From contig NZ_FNJM01000007.1 of the NCBI RefSeq assembly GCF_900104115.1, positions 103,287 to 167,286 of the forward strand: a stretch of 64,000 nt of DNA. The letters are read 5' to 3'. Below the pieces are notes generated by a model. That model did no database searches, was not told the DNA's origin, and worked only from the letters and a program-made list of their open reading frames with translations. The translations under genes and the position numbers were made by a program. Each line of letters begins with the position of its first letter. The first letter of the stretch is position 1. Origin of the DNA: Clostridium gasigenes. GTDB taxonomy: Bacteria; Bacillota; Clostridia; Clostridiales; Clostridiaceae. Below are positions 9,179 through 16,688 of the stretch, piece after piece.

Positions 9179-9988
9179 GTGGAGTTTTACGGGTTACTAG
9201 GTGAAAAACTTTCACATAGTTTATCTCCTAAAATACATGATTTAGTTTTTAAGGCAATAGGGGTAAGTGGTGGATATAAGTTATTTGAAGTAGACAGAAA
9301 TAACTTGGAAAAATTCACTATGGGGCTTAAAGTTTTAAATATTAAAGGCTCAAATGTTACTATTCCTTATAAGGAAGAAGTAATTAAATATTTAGATGAG
9401 GTTTCATATGAAGGAAAAAGGATTGGGGCAGTAAATACAATTTCATTAATAGATGGAAAACTTTATGGTTATAATACAGATTACTATGGTTTTGGATATA
9501 TGCTAGAAGCACATAATATTAAACCTAATAATAAAATAGCCGTTATTTTAGGTAATGGTGGAGCTTGCAAAGCAGCATTATATTATTTACTTGATAATGG
9601 AATAAAACATGTTTATGTAGTAAGTAGAAATCCAAAAGTAAAAACTACCTTTAATGAAGAAAAAGTATCTTTAATAAGTTATAATGAACTTAAGGATTTA
9701 AAAGGAGATATATTAATAAATTCTACACCAGTTGGTATGTATCCTAAAGTAGATGGGTGTCCAGCCTGTGAAGAGGTTATTTGTAATTTTAGTACACTTA
9801 TTGATTTAATTTATAACCCCGGGTTAACTACATTTTTATCTAAAGGAAAAGAGTTAGGTAAAGTTACTGTAGGTGGATTATATATGCTTGTGGGGCAAGC
9901 AATAAAAGCTCAAGAAATATGGCAGGGTATAAGCATAAATAAATCTATTATTAATGATATATATATTGAGATAAATAAAGAATTTTAA
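9179..9988 (+). CDS. aroE: Shikimate dehydrogenase
   Basis: NADP-dependent reduction of 3-dehydroshikimate to shikimate. The substrate site SHSLSPKIHD (about 12-21), NVTIPYK with the catalytic Lys, a GNGGACKAA dinucleotide loop and the C-terminal GGLYMLVGQA are all visible; 269 residues is the normal length. The start is GTG, with AAGGTGG and GGTGGTGA about eight bases upstream. It lies 17 bases after pheA in the operon. Confidence 0.95.
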   Translation: MEFYGLLGEKLSHSLSPKIHDLVFKAIGVSGGYKLFEVDRNNLEKFTMGLKVLNIKGSNVTIPYKEEVIKYLDEVSYEGKRIGAVNTISLIDGKLYGYNTDYYGFGYMLEAHNIKPNNKIAVILGNGGACKAALYYLLDNGIKHVYVVSRNPKVKTTFNEEKVSLISYNELKDLKGDILINSTPVGMYPKVDGCPACEEVICNFSTLIDLIYNPGLTTFLSKGKELGKVTVGGLYMLVGQAIKAQEIWQGISINKSIINDIYIEINKEF

Positions 9989-10007
9989 TAAAGGATAGTA
10001 TTTTAAA

Positions 10008-10523
10008 ATGAGTGATTTAAAAGATAAAGTATTATTGATTGGTATGCCAGGTTGTGGGAAAACTACAATAGGAAAGCTATTAGCAACAAAATTAAACTAT
10101 AATTTTTGTGATATGGATAAATATATAGAAGATATTTCTGGAGAGACAGTTAAAGAATTATTTGAAAAAGGCGAAGAAAACTTTAGAAAGTGGGAAAACA
10201 AGGCTTGTGTGAAGCTTAGTAAAAAGAGAAGAGTAATAATTTCATCTGGTGGTGGAGTTATTAAAAATGAAAAGAATATAGATTTATTTAGCGAAGAGAG
10301 TATAATTATATTTATTGATAGACCTTTAGATAATATTATTGAAGATGTTGATATAGAAAAAAGACCTTTGTTATCAAGTGGAAGAGAAAAATTATATAAT
10401 ATTTTTCAAGAAAGATATGAACTATATAATAAATACTGTCATATAAAAATAGTTAATAATGGGTTTATAAAAGATATAATTTTTGAAATACAAAAAGAAT
10501 TAAAAGAAAGAATAAGGAAATAG
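10008..10523 (+). CDS. aroK: Shikimate kinase
   Basis: Phosphorylates shikimate at the 3-hydroxyl. The Walker A loop GMPGCGKTT (about 12-20), the DMDKYIE segment that binds shikimate, the SSGGGVI loop and the lid region with RPLL are present in a 171-residue protein. It lies 19 bases after aroE. The ribosome site upstream of the ATG (AAAGGATAG) is moderate. aroK or aroL naming is arbitrary in this lineage. Confidence 0.94.
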   Translation: MSDLKDKVLLIGMPGCGKTTIGKLLATKLNYNFCDMDKYIEDISGETVKELFEKGEENFRKWENKACVKLSKKRRVIISSGGGVIKNEKNIDLFSEESIIIFIDRPLDNIIEDVDIEKRPLLSSGREKLYNIFQERYELYNKYCHIKIVNNGFIKDIIFEIQKELKERIRK

Positions 10524-10611
10524 GATTTGGGAGTTTTTGGGAAAATAGCTGGTATATATATAGCATCGTGAGAAGCTATATGACTTAATCAAAAAAAGTA
10601 GGTGAACTTAC

Positions 10612-11037
10612 ATGAAGGTTATGCTTATAAATGGACCTAATTTAAATATGGTTGGAGTAAGAGAAAAAGATATATACGGAAGTAAAGATTTTAATGATAT
10701 ATGTGAATATATTAAAAAAGAAGCAAAGATAAAAAATATTGATATAACACTTCTACAAAGTAATGTTGAAGGTGAAATTATCAATTTTATTCATAAAGCA
10801 TATTATGAAAAATATGATGCAATAATAATTAATCCAGGAGCTTATACTCACTATAGCTATGCAATATTTGATGCAATAAAAGCAGTTAATATAAAAACAG
10901 TTGAAGTTCATTTATCCAATATACATGCAAGAGAGGAATTTAGACATAAATCAGTAACAGCACCAGCATGTATTGGACAAATTTGTGGATTTGGTGAGAA
11001 AGGCTATGTTTTAGCAATGGAAGCAATATTAAATTAG
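10612..11037 (+). CDS. aroQ: 3-dehydroquinate dehydratase, type II
   Basis: Dehydrates 3-dehydroquinate to 3-dehydroshikimate. It is of the small type II family (141 residues), with NGPNLNMVGVRE at the N-terminus, NPGAYTHYSYA, and VEVHLSNIHAREEFR carrying the catalytic histidine region. No type I AroD is present in the operon, so this is the enzyme for the step. An 88-base gap precedes it, with a weak ATATAGC/GCTATAT hairpin. Only three bases separate it from the next open frame. Confidence 0.95.
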   Translation: MKVMLINGPNLNMVGVREKDIYGSKDFNDICEYIKKEAKIKNIDITLLQSNVEGEIINFIHKAYYEKYDAIIINPGAYTHYSYAIFDAIKAVNIKTVEVHLSNIHAREEFRHKSVTAPACIGQICGFGEKGYVLAMEAILN

Positions 11038-11079
11038 AATATGCTTAAGATGAAAAAAGTAGTATGGAGTGATGGTAGA

Positions 11080-12093
11080 ATGATTATAGTAATGAATCCT
11101 AAATGTAGTAAAGAAGAAGTATTGAAAATTAAGAAGGCAATAGAGGAAAAAGGTGTGCTTACGCACCTATCTCAAGGAGAAACTTATTGTATATTAGGAG
11201 TTGTAGGTGAAACTAGAGCAATAGATTCTAATAAACTATTAAGATTCCAAGGTGTTGATAAAGTTTTAAAGGTGGAAGAACCTTTTAAAAAAGCTAATAG
11301 ATTATTTAAACCAGAAGATACAATAATTGATGTTAATGGATCAATTATTGGAGGAAAAAACCTTGCAGTTATGGCAGGTCCTTGTTCGGTTGAAAGTGAA
11401 GAACAAATTATAGAAATTGCAAAAAGTGTAAAAGAATCAGGAGCAACTTTCTTAAGAGGGGGAGCATTTAAACCAAGAACATCACCATATAGCTTCCAAG
11501 GTTTAGAACTTGAAGGTTTAGAATTACTGAAAAGAGCAAGAGCTGAAACAGGGCTTCCAATAGTGACAGAAATAATGTCAACAGATTATATAGATCAATT
11601 TGAAAGAGACGTTGATATAATTCAAATTGGGGCAAGAAATATGCAAAACTTTGATCTTTTAAAACAAATAGGTAAAACTAGAAAACCAATTCTTTTAAAA
11701 AGAGGGTTATCAGCAACTATAGAGGAATGGCTAATGTCAGCAGAATATATAATGGCTAGCGGAAATGAAAATGTAATTCTTTGTGAAAGAGGAATAAGAA
11801 CTTTTGAAACATACACAAGAAACACTTTAGATTTAAGTGCAATTCCGGTAGTTAAAAGGCTATCACATTTACCAGTAATAGTTGATCCAAGCCATGCAGC
11901 AGGATACTGGTATTTAGTAGAACCACTAGCAAAAGCCGCAATAGCAGCAGGAGCAGATGGATTAATGATAGAAGTTCATAACAACCCACAATGTGCCTTA
12001 AGTGATGGACAACAATCCATTAAACCAGAATCTTTTAAAATTATGATGGATAAAATTAAAAGATTAGCAGAATTTGAGGGAAAAATTCTTTAA
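11080..12093 (+). CDS. aroF: DAHP synthase, second copy
   Basis: Same reaction and layout as the gene at 3377: an ACT-like N-terminal domain, then the barrel with AGPCSVES, GGAFKPRTSPYSFQG, ILLKRGLSATIEE and VDPSHA. An in-frame ATG at 11041 would add 13 residues. The ATG at 11080, ten bases after GGAG, gives 337 residues and puts the metal-ligand Cys at 102 exactly as in the first copy, so I prefer it. The catalytic halves of the two copies are nearly identical for long stretches even in DNA, while the regulatory domains differ. That suggests different allosteric effectors, such as Phe versus Tyr. Confidence 0.94.
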   Translation: MIIVMNPKCSKEEVLKIKKAIEEKGVLTHLSQGETYCILGVVGETRAIDSNKLLRFQGVDKVLKVEEPFKKANRLFKPEDTIIDVNGSIIGGKNLAVMAGPCSVESEEQIIEIAKSVKESGATFLRGGAFKPRTSPYSFQGLELEGLELLKRARAETGLPIVTEIMSTDYIDQFERDVDIIQIGARNMQNFDLLKQIGKTRKPILLKRGLSATIEEWLMSAEYIMASGNENVILCERGIRTFETYTRNTLDLSAIPVVKRLSHLPVIVDPSHAAGYWYLVEPLAKAAIAAGADGLMIEVHNNPQCALSDGQQSIKPESFKIMMDKIKRLAEFEGKIL

Positions 12094-12105
12094 AAGTGAT
12101 AAGAT

Positions 12106-12132
12106 AAAAGCTTCAGTATTACTGAGGCTTTT
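12106..12132 (+). terminator. Weak or partial terminator between the second aroF and tyrA
   Basis: AAAAGCTTCAGT pairs with ACTGAGGCTTTT with one wobble and a 3-nt loop; the T residues are in the right arm and then CC interrupts. tyrA starts 31 bases later without an evident promoter, so read-through is likely. Confidence 0.6.
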
Positions 12133-12163
12133 CCTGTAATAAATATTGGGGGAAATAGAATTT

Positions 12164-12997
12164 ATGAGGATTTTAATAGTGGGGCTTGGTGTTGTTGGTG
12201 GAAGTTATGCAATGGCACTTAAAGAAGCTGGATATGAAGATGTATATGGTCTTGATACGGATTTAGATACATTAAAAAAGGCAGAAAATTTACGCATAAT
12301 TAAAAAGGGATATATTGATGGAACTGATATTGTAGAAAAGTGTGATTTAATTATACTTTCTATATATCCAAGGTTAGTTAAGAAGTTTATACAAGATAAT
12401 AAAAATAGATTTAAAAAAGGTACTGTTATTACAGATGCAACAGGCATAAAAGAAATGTTTATAAACGATATATTAGAAATATTACCTTCTAATGTAGATT
12501 TTATTTTTGGTCATCCAATGGCAGGAAGAGAAAAAAAGGGCATAGATTATGCTTCAAGCAAGGTATTTAAAGGAGCGAACTATTTAATTACTACTATAGA
12601 TAGCAATAAAGAAGAAAATATAAAGCTAATAGAAAAACTTGCTTATAACATTGGATTTAAAAAGGTAAGAAGAATAACTCCTAAATATCATGATGAAATG
12701 ATAAGTTTCACAAGTCAACTTCCACATGCAATAGCTGTAGCACTTATAAATAGTGATGAAGAGGGAAGGGATACAGGTAGTTTTATTGGAGATAGTTATA
12801 GAGATTTAACAAGAATAGCAAATATAAATGAAGAGTTATGGAGTGAACTTTTCCTGGGAAATAAGTCGAACTTAATTAAAGTAATTGACGAATTTGAAGT
12901 AGAACTGAAAAAAATAAAAATAGCTTTGGAAAATAATAACAATAAATGTCTGAAAGAATTATTTGTTAAATCCACTAAAAGAAGAGAAAAACTTTAA
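12164..12997 (+). CDS. tyrA: Prephenate dehydrogenase
   Basis: Oxidative decarboxylation of prephenate to 4-hydroxyphenylpyruvate, the branch to tyrosine. The Rossmann motif VGLGVVGGSYA stands at the very N-terminus. GHPMAGREKKG and TSQLPHA carry the family histidines. At 277 residues it is a minimal TyrA without an ACT domain. I chose the ATG at 12164, which gives the usual MRILIVGLG opening and lies 11 bases after GGGGG; a TTG 18 bases upstream is the alternative. It is the last gene of the aromatic operon, before a terminator. Confidence 0.93.
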   Translation: MRILIVGLGVVGGSYAMALKEAGYEDVYGLDTDLDTLKKAENLRIIKKGYIDGTDIVEKCDLIILSIYPRLVKKFIQDNKNRFKKGTVITDATGIKEMFINDILEILPSNVDFIFGHPMAGREKKGIDYASSKVFKGANYLITTIDSNKEENIKLIEKLAYNIGFKKVRRITPKYHDEMISFTSQLPHAIAVALINSDEEGRDTGSFIGDSYRDLTRIANINEELWSELFLGNKSNLIKVIDEFEVELKKIKIALENNNNKCLKELFVKSTKRREKL

Positions 12998-13010
12998 AAA
13001 AAATGAAGAG

Positions 13011-13045
13011 AGCCTGTGATTTTTAAAATAACCATAGGCTTTTTC
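13011..13045 (+). terminator. Terminator of the aromatic operon
   Basis: AGCCTGTG pairs with CATAGGCT through a 14-nt loop, with one wobble, and is followed by TTTTT. It lies 13 bases after the tyrA stop. Confidence 0.75.
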
Positions 13046-13074
13046 GGTTCTCTAAAAAGATTGAATAAAATTAA

Positions 13075-13368
13075 TGGAAGAGCTTAAAGGAAGAAGAAAA
13101 AGAATGGATATCATTAACTAACTACCTTAAATCCTTTGATAAAGTTAATGGTGTACCTCAAATTACTGAAAATTATAATATATTGCAAGGTAGAAAGATG
13201 GTTGATGATAATCATAATGTAATTAATTTGGTTAGTAATCCCAATAAAATAGCTTTAGGTGTTTATGGAATTGCTATAGTGCTAATATCACTAATGGTTT
13301 TAATTATACTAAAGATTAGAAAAAGGATTAGAATATCCAAAGAATCAAATGAAAAACAAGCTTTATAA
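13075..13368 (+). pseudogene. Remnant of a membrane-anchored protein (C-terminal fragment)
   Basis: The frame is open from just after a stop at 13072 but has no convincing start near its 5' end. It reads as a charged amphipathic stretch (EEEKEWISLTNYLKSF), a middle segment, one strong transmembrane helix (about 22 residues) and a basic tail (KIRKRIR). This looks like the membrane-anchored end of a longer protein whose front has been lost. An internal ATG at 13198 after AAGG could still give a 56-residue membrane peptide. I do not recognise the family. Confidence 0.35.
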
Positions 13369-13387
13369 AATAATAATAAATATACAA

Positions 13388-13435
13388 GAAAAGGTTGGAC
13401 TAAATATAACTTAGTTCAGCCTTTCTTTATTTTTA
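13388..13435 (+). terminator. Terminator after the membrane-protein remnant
   Basis: AAAGGTTGGACTAA pairs with TTAGTTCAGCCTTT over 14 bp with two wobbles and a 7-nt loop, followed by CTTTATTTTT. Confidence 0.85.
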
Positions 13436-13748
13436 GACAATTGATTTAAATAGAAATACATTAGTATAAAATTATCAAACAGATATCCTTATATAGTAAG
13501 TTTATTAAGATTACTTGGAAAATAATGTTAAGGATATTGAGGAAGTTTATGAGTTATAGCCCAATTAACTACTAAAGACTTATTTTAAGTTTTAAATTAC
13601 AATAAGGTAGTAAAGTTGATAAGACAAAGACAAAGACAAAGACAAAACCTAAGTTTAAAAGCAAAGTAATTTAAAATATTATATAAATGAAAAAAACTAG
13701 TTTGTATAATAACAAAGTTATTAAACTTAAAATCAAGGGGGAGTACGT
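13436..13748. other. Intergenic stretch with a short tandem repeat
   Basis: No gene is supported here. It contains about four copies of the hexamer AGACAA at 13622-13646 and is otherwise low-complexity AT-rich DNA. A GGGGGAG ribosome site at its right end belongs to the next gene. Confidence 0.5.
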
Positions 13749-14378
13749 ATGAATAAAAGAAAATTTCTTATAGGTTTATCAGTGGCGGGTGCTTTAATAT
13801 TTGGTGGAACTTTAAGTTTTGCTTCTATGAGAGATGCAGATACTGCACAAGTTAATAAACTAGCAATAGAATCTAAACAAGTAAATACAGAAGCTAAACA
13901 AACAAATATAGAAGCTACACCAGTAGATACAAATGCAATAGAGAGTGGCGTAGATACAAATTCGGTAGCTACAAATGAAGTAGCTACTGAAGCTAGCAAT
14001 GCACCAGCAGAAGTGACGAATGAAGTTCAAAAACAATTATTAGTATCTCCAGCGCCCGAAGAGAAGGTAGCAACTGTTAAGGAAGCTTCAAATGATGTAG
14101 CAAAAGCTATTGATTCTCAAAATAGTTGTTCAAATGCTTGTCCTAGTACTTTCACAAATGGATGTAATCAAGGATGCGAGAGTACATGTGTAAATGAGTG
14201 TAATCAAGGATGTCAAAGTACAGGTACAAGTAACAGCACAAAAGAAAATAATAATTGCTCTAACTCAAATGGATGTTCAAAGGTTAAGGTTATACAAGGT
14301 GAAAATGTAGATAATACAACAAATGGAACTTGTCCAACACAAAGTACAACAAATACTTGTCCAAATACAAATGAATAA
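13749..14378 (+). CDS. Secreted cysteine-rich protein of unknown function
   Basis: A 209-residue protein with a clear signal peptide (MNKRKF, a hydrophobic core, cleavage probably after the SFA near residue 26). A Thr/Ala/Glu/Asn-rich region of about 100 residues follows, with loose repeats such as QVNTEAKQTNIEA. The C-terminal part, from about residue 124, has about a dozen cysteines. Two copies of a CNQGCxST unit (NGCNQGCEST and NECNQGCQST) and further CPxxx and CSNxNGC pieces are visible. There is no retention motif after the Cys region. The paired CxxxC spacing could form disulfides or bind metal. The start is set by AAGGGGGAG before the ATG. I recognise no family; it sits alone between terminators. 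Confidence 0.7.
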   Translation: MNKRKFLIGLSVAGALIFGGTLSFASMRDADTAQVNKLAIESKQVNTEAKQTNIEATPVDTNAIESGVDTNSVATNEVATEASNAPAEVTNEVQKQLLVSPAPEEKVATVKEASNDVAKAIDSQNSCSNACPSTFTNGCNQGCESTCVNECNQGCQSTGTSNSTKENNNCSNSNGCSKVKVIQGENVDNTTNGTCPTQSTTNTCPNTNE

Positions 14379-14405
14379 AAAAGTTAAAATATAGCATATA
14401 TTAAT

Positions 14406-14436
14406 AAAAATAGCAGCACAATGTGCTGCTATTTTT
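14406..14436. terminator. Bidirectional terminator between convergent genes
   Basis: AAAAATAGCAGCACA and TGTGCTGCTATTTTT form a perfect palindrome with A and T runs on both sides. It serves the Cys-rich gene on the plus strand and the DUF445 gene on the minus strand. Confidence 0.9.
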
Positions 14437-14448
14437 ATTTTAGAATGC

Positions 14449-15051
14449 CTAAAGTAAAATAACTATTAAACCTTGAACTAGCCCTATAAGACCACCAAGA
14501 ACCAAACCTAAAATTTCGATGTGTTTAAATTCTTTCTTACATATACTAATTATAATTCTTTCAAGTTCTTCTAGATCTAATTCATTTATTTTTTCTTCTA
14601 CTATTTTATTTATATTAATTTTATCTTTAGCCATGGAAATTATATCAACACCAATATTTTCTACAGCGCCACCTATTTCTTTATTAATAATATCATCAAC
14701 ATAAGGACTAACCATCATTCTAAAAGGTGCGGGTATAATATTAAGCTTTTCATTTGCAACATCACGAGCTTTTGATTTTATATGTTCAGTAATGTTATTC
14801 TTAGATTCATCATCTAATGCTTCGTTTAATAAATCATCAATAGATAATAGATCATTAGCTACTACATCACCAATATTCTTTGCAATTTCTTTTTTTCTTT
14901 TAGGTATTAACCCTAGTATTTCTATATTTAGTAATGGGATTTTAATAGGATTTATTGGTCTAAACATAAGCTTTATAGCTAAGATGTTAGTTATCCAGCC
15001 TATAACCCCTCCAACTATAGTAAGTAATAAAATTGTAGATAAGTTATTCAT
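14449..15051 (-). CDS. DUF445 family membrane protein
   Basis: A 200-residue protein with an N-terminal hydrophobic helix (about 5-25) containing GWITNILAIKLMFRP, the hallmark of DUF445 (B. subtilis YheB relatives). An IPKRKKEIAKNIGDVVANDLL segment and a long amphipathic helical region follow, and the protein ends in a second transmembrane helix (GLVLGGLIGLVQGLIVILL). It is about half the length of YheB, a short form I take to be normal in clostridia. TTGGAGG precedes the ATG on the minus strand. The function is unknown; membrane-associated. Confidence 0.85.
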   Translation of the reverse strand: MNNLSTILLLTIVGGVIGWITNILAIKLMFRPINPIKIPLLNIEILGLIPKRKKEIAKNIGDVVANDLLSIDDLLNEALDDESKNNITEHIKSKARDVANEKLNIIPAPFRMMVSPYVDDIINKEIGGAVENIGVDIISMAKDKININKIVEEKINELDLEELERIIISICKKEFKHIEILGLVLGGLIGLVQGLIVILL

Positions 15052-15095
15052 AATATTCCTCCAAAAGTTAATTTTTTCATTTGTTAATATTTAGT

Positions 15096-15168
15096 TTAAG
15101 GCATTTCAAAAAAAATAACAAGTCAAAGGGCCATGTATATTGACTTGTTATTTTAAAAAAGTGCTAAA
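15096..15168. repeat. Palindromic intergenic element, TTAGGCA-type (copy A)
   Basis: TTTAAGGCATTT opens the element and GTGCTAAA closes it. Inside, AAAATAACAAGTCAA (15112-15126) pairs perfectly with TTGACTTGTTATTTT (15140-15154). It lies between two minus-strand genes and could also act as the terminator of the CYTH gene. Related elements are at 16559, 21556 and 23767. Confidence 0.65.
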
Positions 15169-15724
15169 GTCCTTTTGCATCCTTGTTGCCAATGCCTTTA
15201 TCAGCTAAAAGCTCATAAATTGTTTTAGAAGTAGTATCTTCAAGTGTATATCCTAAAAGTTCAACAATTTCTTTAAGATTTTCCACGTCAGATGTTTCTA
15301 TTTCAATATAAGGGAATGGGCAGAAGCTTTTATCATTAATATCAATTTCAACTAAAGAATTTTTAAATTTATAGCTTTCTCTAGATTTCTTAATACATTT
15401 ATGTTGCACAAGACCAAGAGATAAATAAATTCCACGAGCCATTTCTTTATCTTCTACTATAGTTTCATTTTCTTCCATAACTTTAAAAGTACCTTGGCTT
15501 AACATTTTCTTTGTAGTCATATAATAAGTTTCTTTTCCAGATAACTTATCAATAGTAGTACGTATTCTTGCATAACCTTTAGCATTTAAAAGTCTTCCAT
15601 CCTCAAAATCATATATATCGTTAATTTGATTTTCATCCTTAACTTTTTCTGAACCTAAGGCAACTAACTTACACCTTATATCATCAACATCAATATCTAT
15701 AATTCTAGTTTCTAATTCATTCAT
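15164..15724 (-). CDS. CYTH domain protein (triphosphate tunnel family)
   Basis: A 186-residue CYTH (adenylate cyclase / thiamine triphosphatase) protein. The N-terminal ELETRI fits the ExExK-type triphosphate-binding motif with Arg in place of Lys. Alternating strands with conserved basic and acidic residues follow (ARIRTT, YYMTTKK, LVEIDI, YIEIET), as expected for the eight-stranded tunnel. Members cleave inorganic or nucleoside triphosphates; the substrate is not predictable here. A good AGGAGA ribosome site precedes the ATG on the minus strand. It is monocistronic or loosely linked to DUF445 downstream. Confidence 0.85.
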   Translation of the reverse strand: MNELETRIIDIDVDDIRCKLVALGSEKVKDENQINDIYDFEDGRLLNAKGYARIRTTIDKLSGKETYYMTTKKMLSQGTFKVMEENETIVEDKEMARGIYLSLGLVQHKCIKKSRESYKFKNSLVEIDINDKSFCPFPYIEIETSDVENLKEIVELLGYTLEDTTSKTIYELLADKGIGNKDAKGL

Positions 15725-15900
15725 CTTCTTATCTCTCCTTAAATTTAAAAAATAATATTATTTTTATTCAATACTGAAATTGAAATTTTGAAATAGTATT
15801 ATCCATCTAATACACCTACTTTTAAGTTTATTAGCTTAAGTTTATTATAACGAAATACAATTATATAAACAATAAATTTATTATTATGTAATTTATTGAT

Positions 15901-15953
15901 ATAATGAAGATTAATAAAAGTGTTATAATGAAGATTAATAAAAGTGTTATAAT
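15901..15953 (+). repeat. 24-bp tandem duplication carrying TATAAT boxes
   Basis: The unit at 15901-15924 (ATAATGAAGATTAATAAAAG plus TGTT) is repeated exactly at 15925-15948, followed by a third ATAAT. With the preceding T this yields two or three TATAAT hexamers 24 bases apart, about 40-90 bases before the acetyltransferase start. Confidence 0.85.
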
Positions 15954-15991
15954 ATAAGCAAATAGGATGAAATATAAGGGGTTAAATTAAT

Positions 15992-16504
15992 ATGATTAGA
16001 CACGGAGAAGAAAAAGATTTAATTAATATTTTAGAAATTTATAATGATGCTATAGTAAATACTACAGCAGTATATAATTATAAGGCTCAGACTTTAGAAG
16101 AAAGAAAAGCATGGTTTAATAATAAAATTTCTGAAGGTTATCCAGTATTTGTTTTTGAGGAAAATAATAAAGTTATAGGTTTTGCGACTTATGGCCCATT
16201 TAGACAATGGCAAGCTTATAAATATACAATAGAGCATTCTGTTTATGTAAAAAAGGAAAGTAGAGGCAAAGGAATTGGAATCTTATTATTAAAACAAATA
16301 ATAAAAGATGCTAATGAAAGGGAATTTGCAACGTTAGTTTCTTGTATTGACGCAGCTAACATTGGAAGTATTAAGATGCATGAAAAATTAGATTTTAAAT
16401 ATTCAGGTACAATTAAAAAAGCTGGATATAAGTTTGAAACTTGGCTTGATTTAGCATTTTATCAGTTAGATTTAGTAGGTCCTAAAGTACCTGTAGAAGA
16501 TTAA
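15992..16504 (+). CDS. GNAT family N-acetyltransferase, phosphinothricin acetyltransferase-like
   Basis: A 170-residue GNAT protein resembling the Pat/Bar and YwnH group. It has an N-terminal IRHGEEKDLINILEIYNDAI, the acetyl-CoA loop ESRGKGIGILLL (about residues 89-100) and the C-terminal GYKFETWLDLAFYQ typical of phosphinothricin-type acetyltransferases. It likely acetylates a small amine such as methionine sulfoximine or phosphinothricin, or another amino acid. AAGGGG precedes the ATG. It is preceded by the duplicated TATAAT unit, which may affect its expression. Confidence 0.88.
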   Translation: MIRHGEEKDLINILEIYNDAIVNTTAVYNYKAQTLEERKAWFNNKISEGYPVFVFEENNKVIGFATYGPFRQWQAYKYTIEHSVYVKKESRGKGIGILLLKQIIKDANEREFATLVSCIDAANIGSIKMHEKLDFKYSGTIKKAGYKFETWLDLAFYQLDLVGPKVPVED

Positions 16505-16558
16505 AAGAACTATAAGCGTTTTACAAATTGTTAGCGTTATTATAAAATATATAAGAAA

Positions 16559-16634
16559 TAAGGCATTGTAAAATAAATAAATAGTTAAAAAAGACAAGTA
16601 TACTGACTAGTTATTTATTTCTAAATGACTAAAG
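16559..16634. repeat. Palindromic intergenic element, TTAGGCA-type (copy C)
   Basis: Opens with TAAGGCATTG and closes with AATGACTAAAG. AAATAAATAA pairs with TTATTTATTT, and CTAGTTATTT resembles the inner arms of copies A and B. It lies between two plus-strand genes. Confidence 0.55.
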
Positions 16635-16688
16635 TGGGTAAGGACGTTAAAGTACCCTATGCGCGAAAGATTATAAGGTGGTATAAAA

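Noticed and set aside
14519..15094. Plus-strand open frames opposite the DUF445 gene
   Set aside because: They are the antisense of a well-supported gene, have Ser/Ile/Phe-rich composition typical of AT-rich shadows and lack ribosome sites.
16633..16688. GGGTA...TACCC pairing before the nucleoid-protein gene, considered as a T-box or riboswitch
   Set aside because: The T-box consensus is absent and the stem is too short to support any known class.
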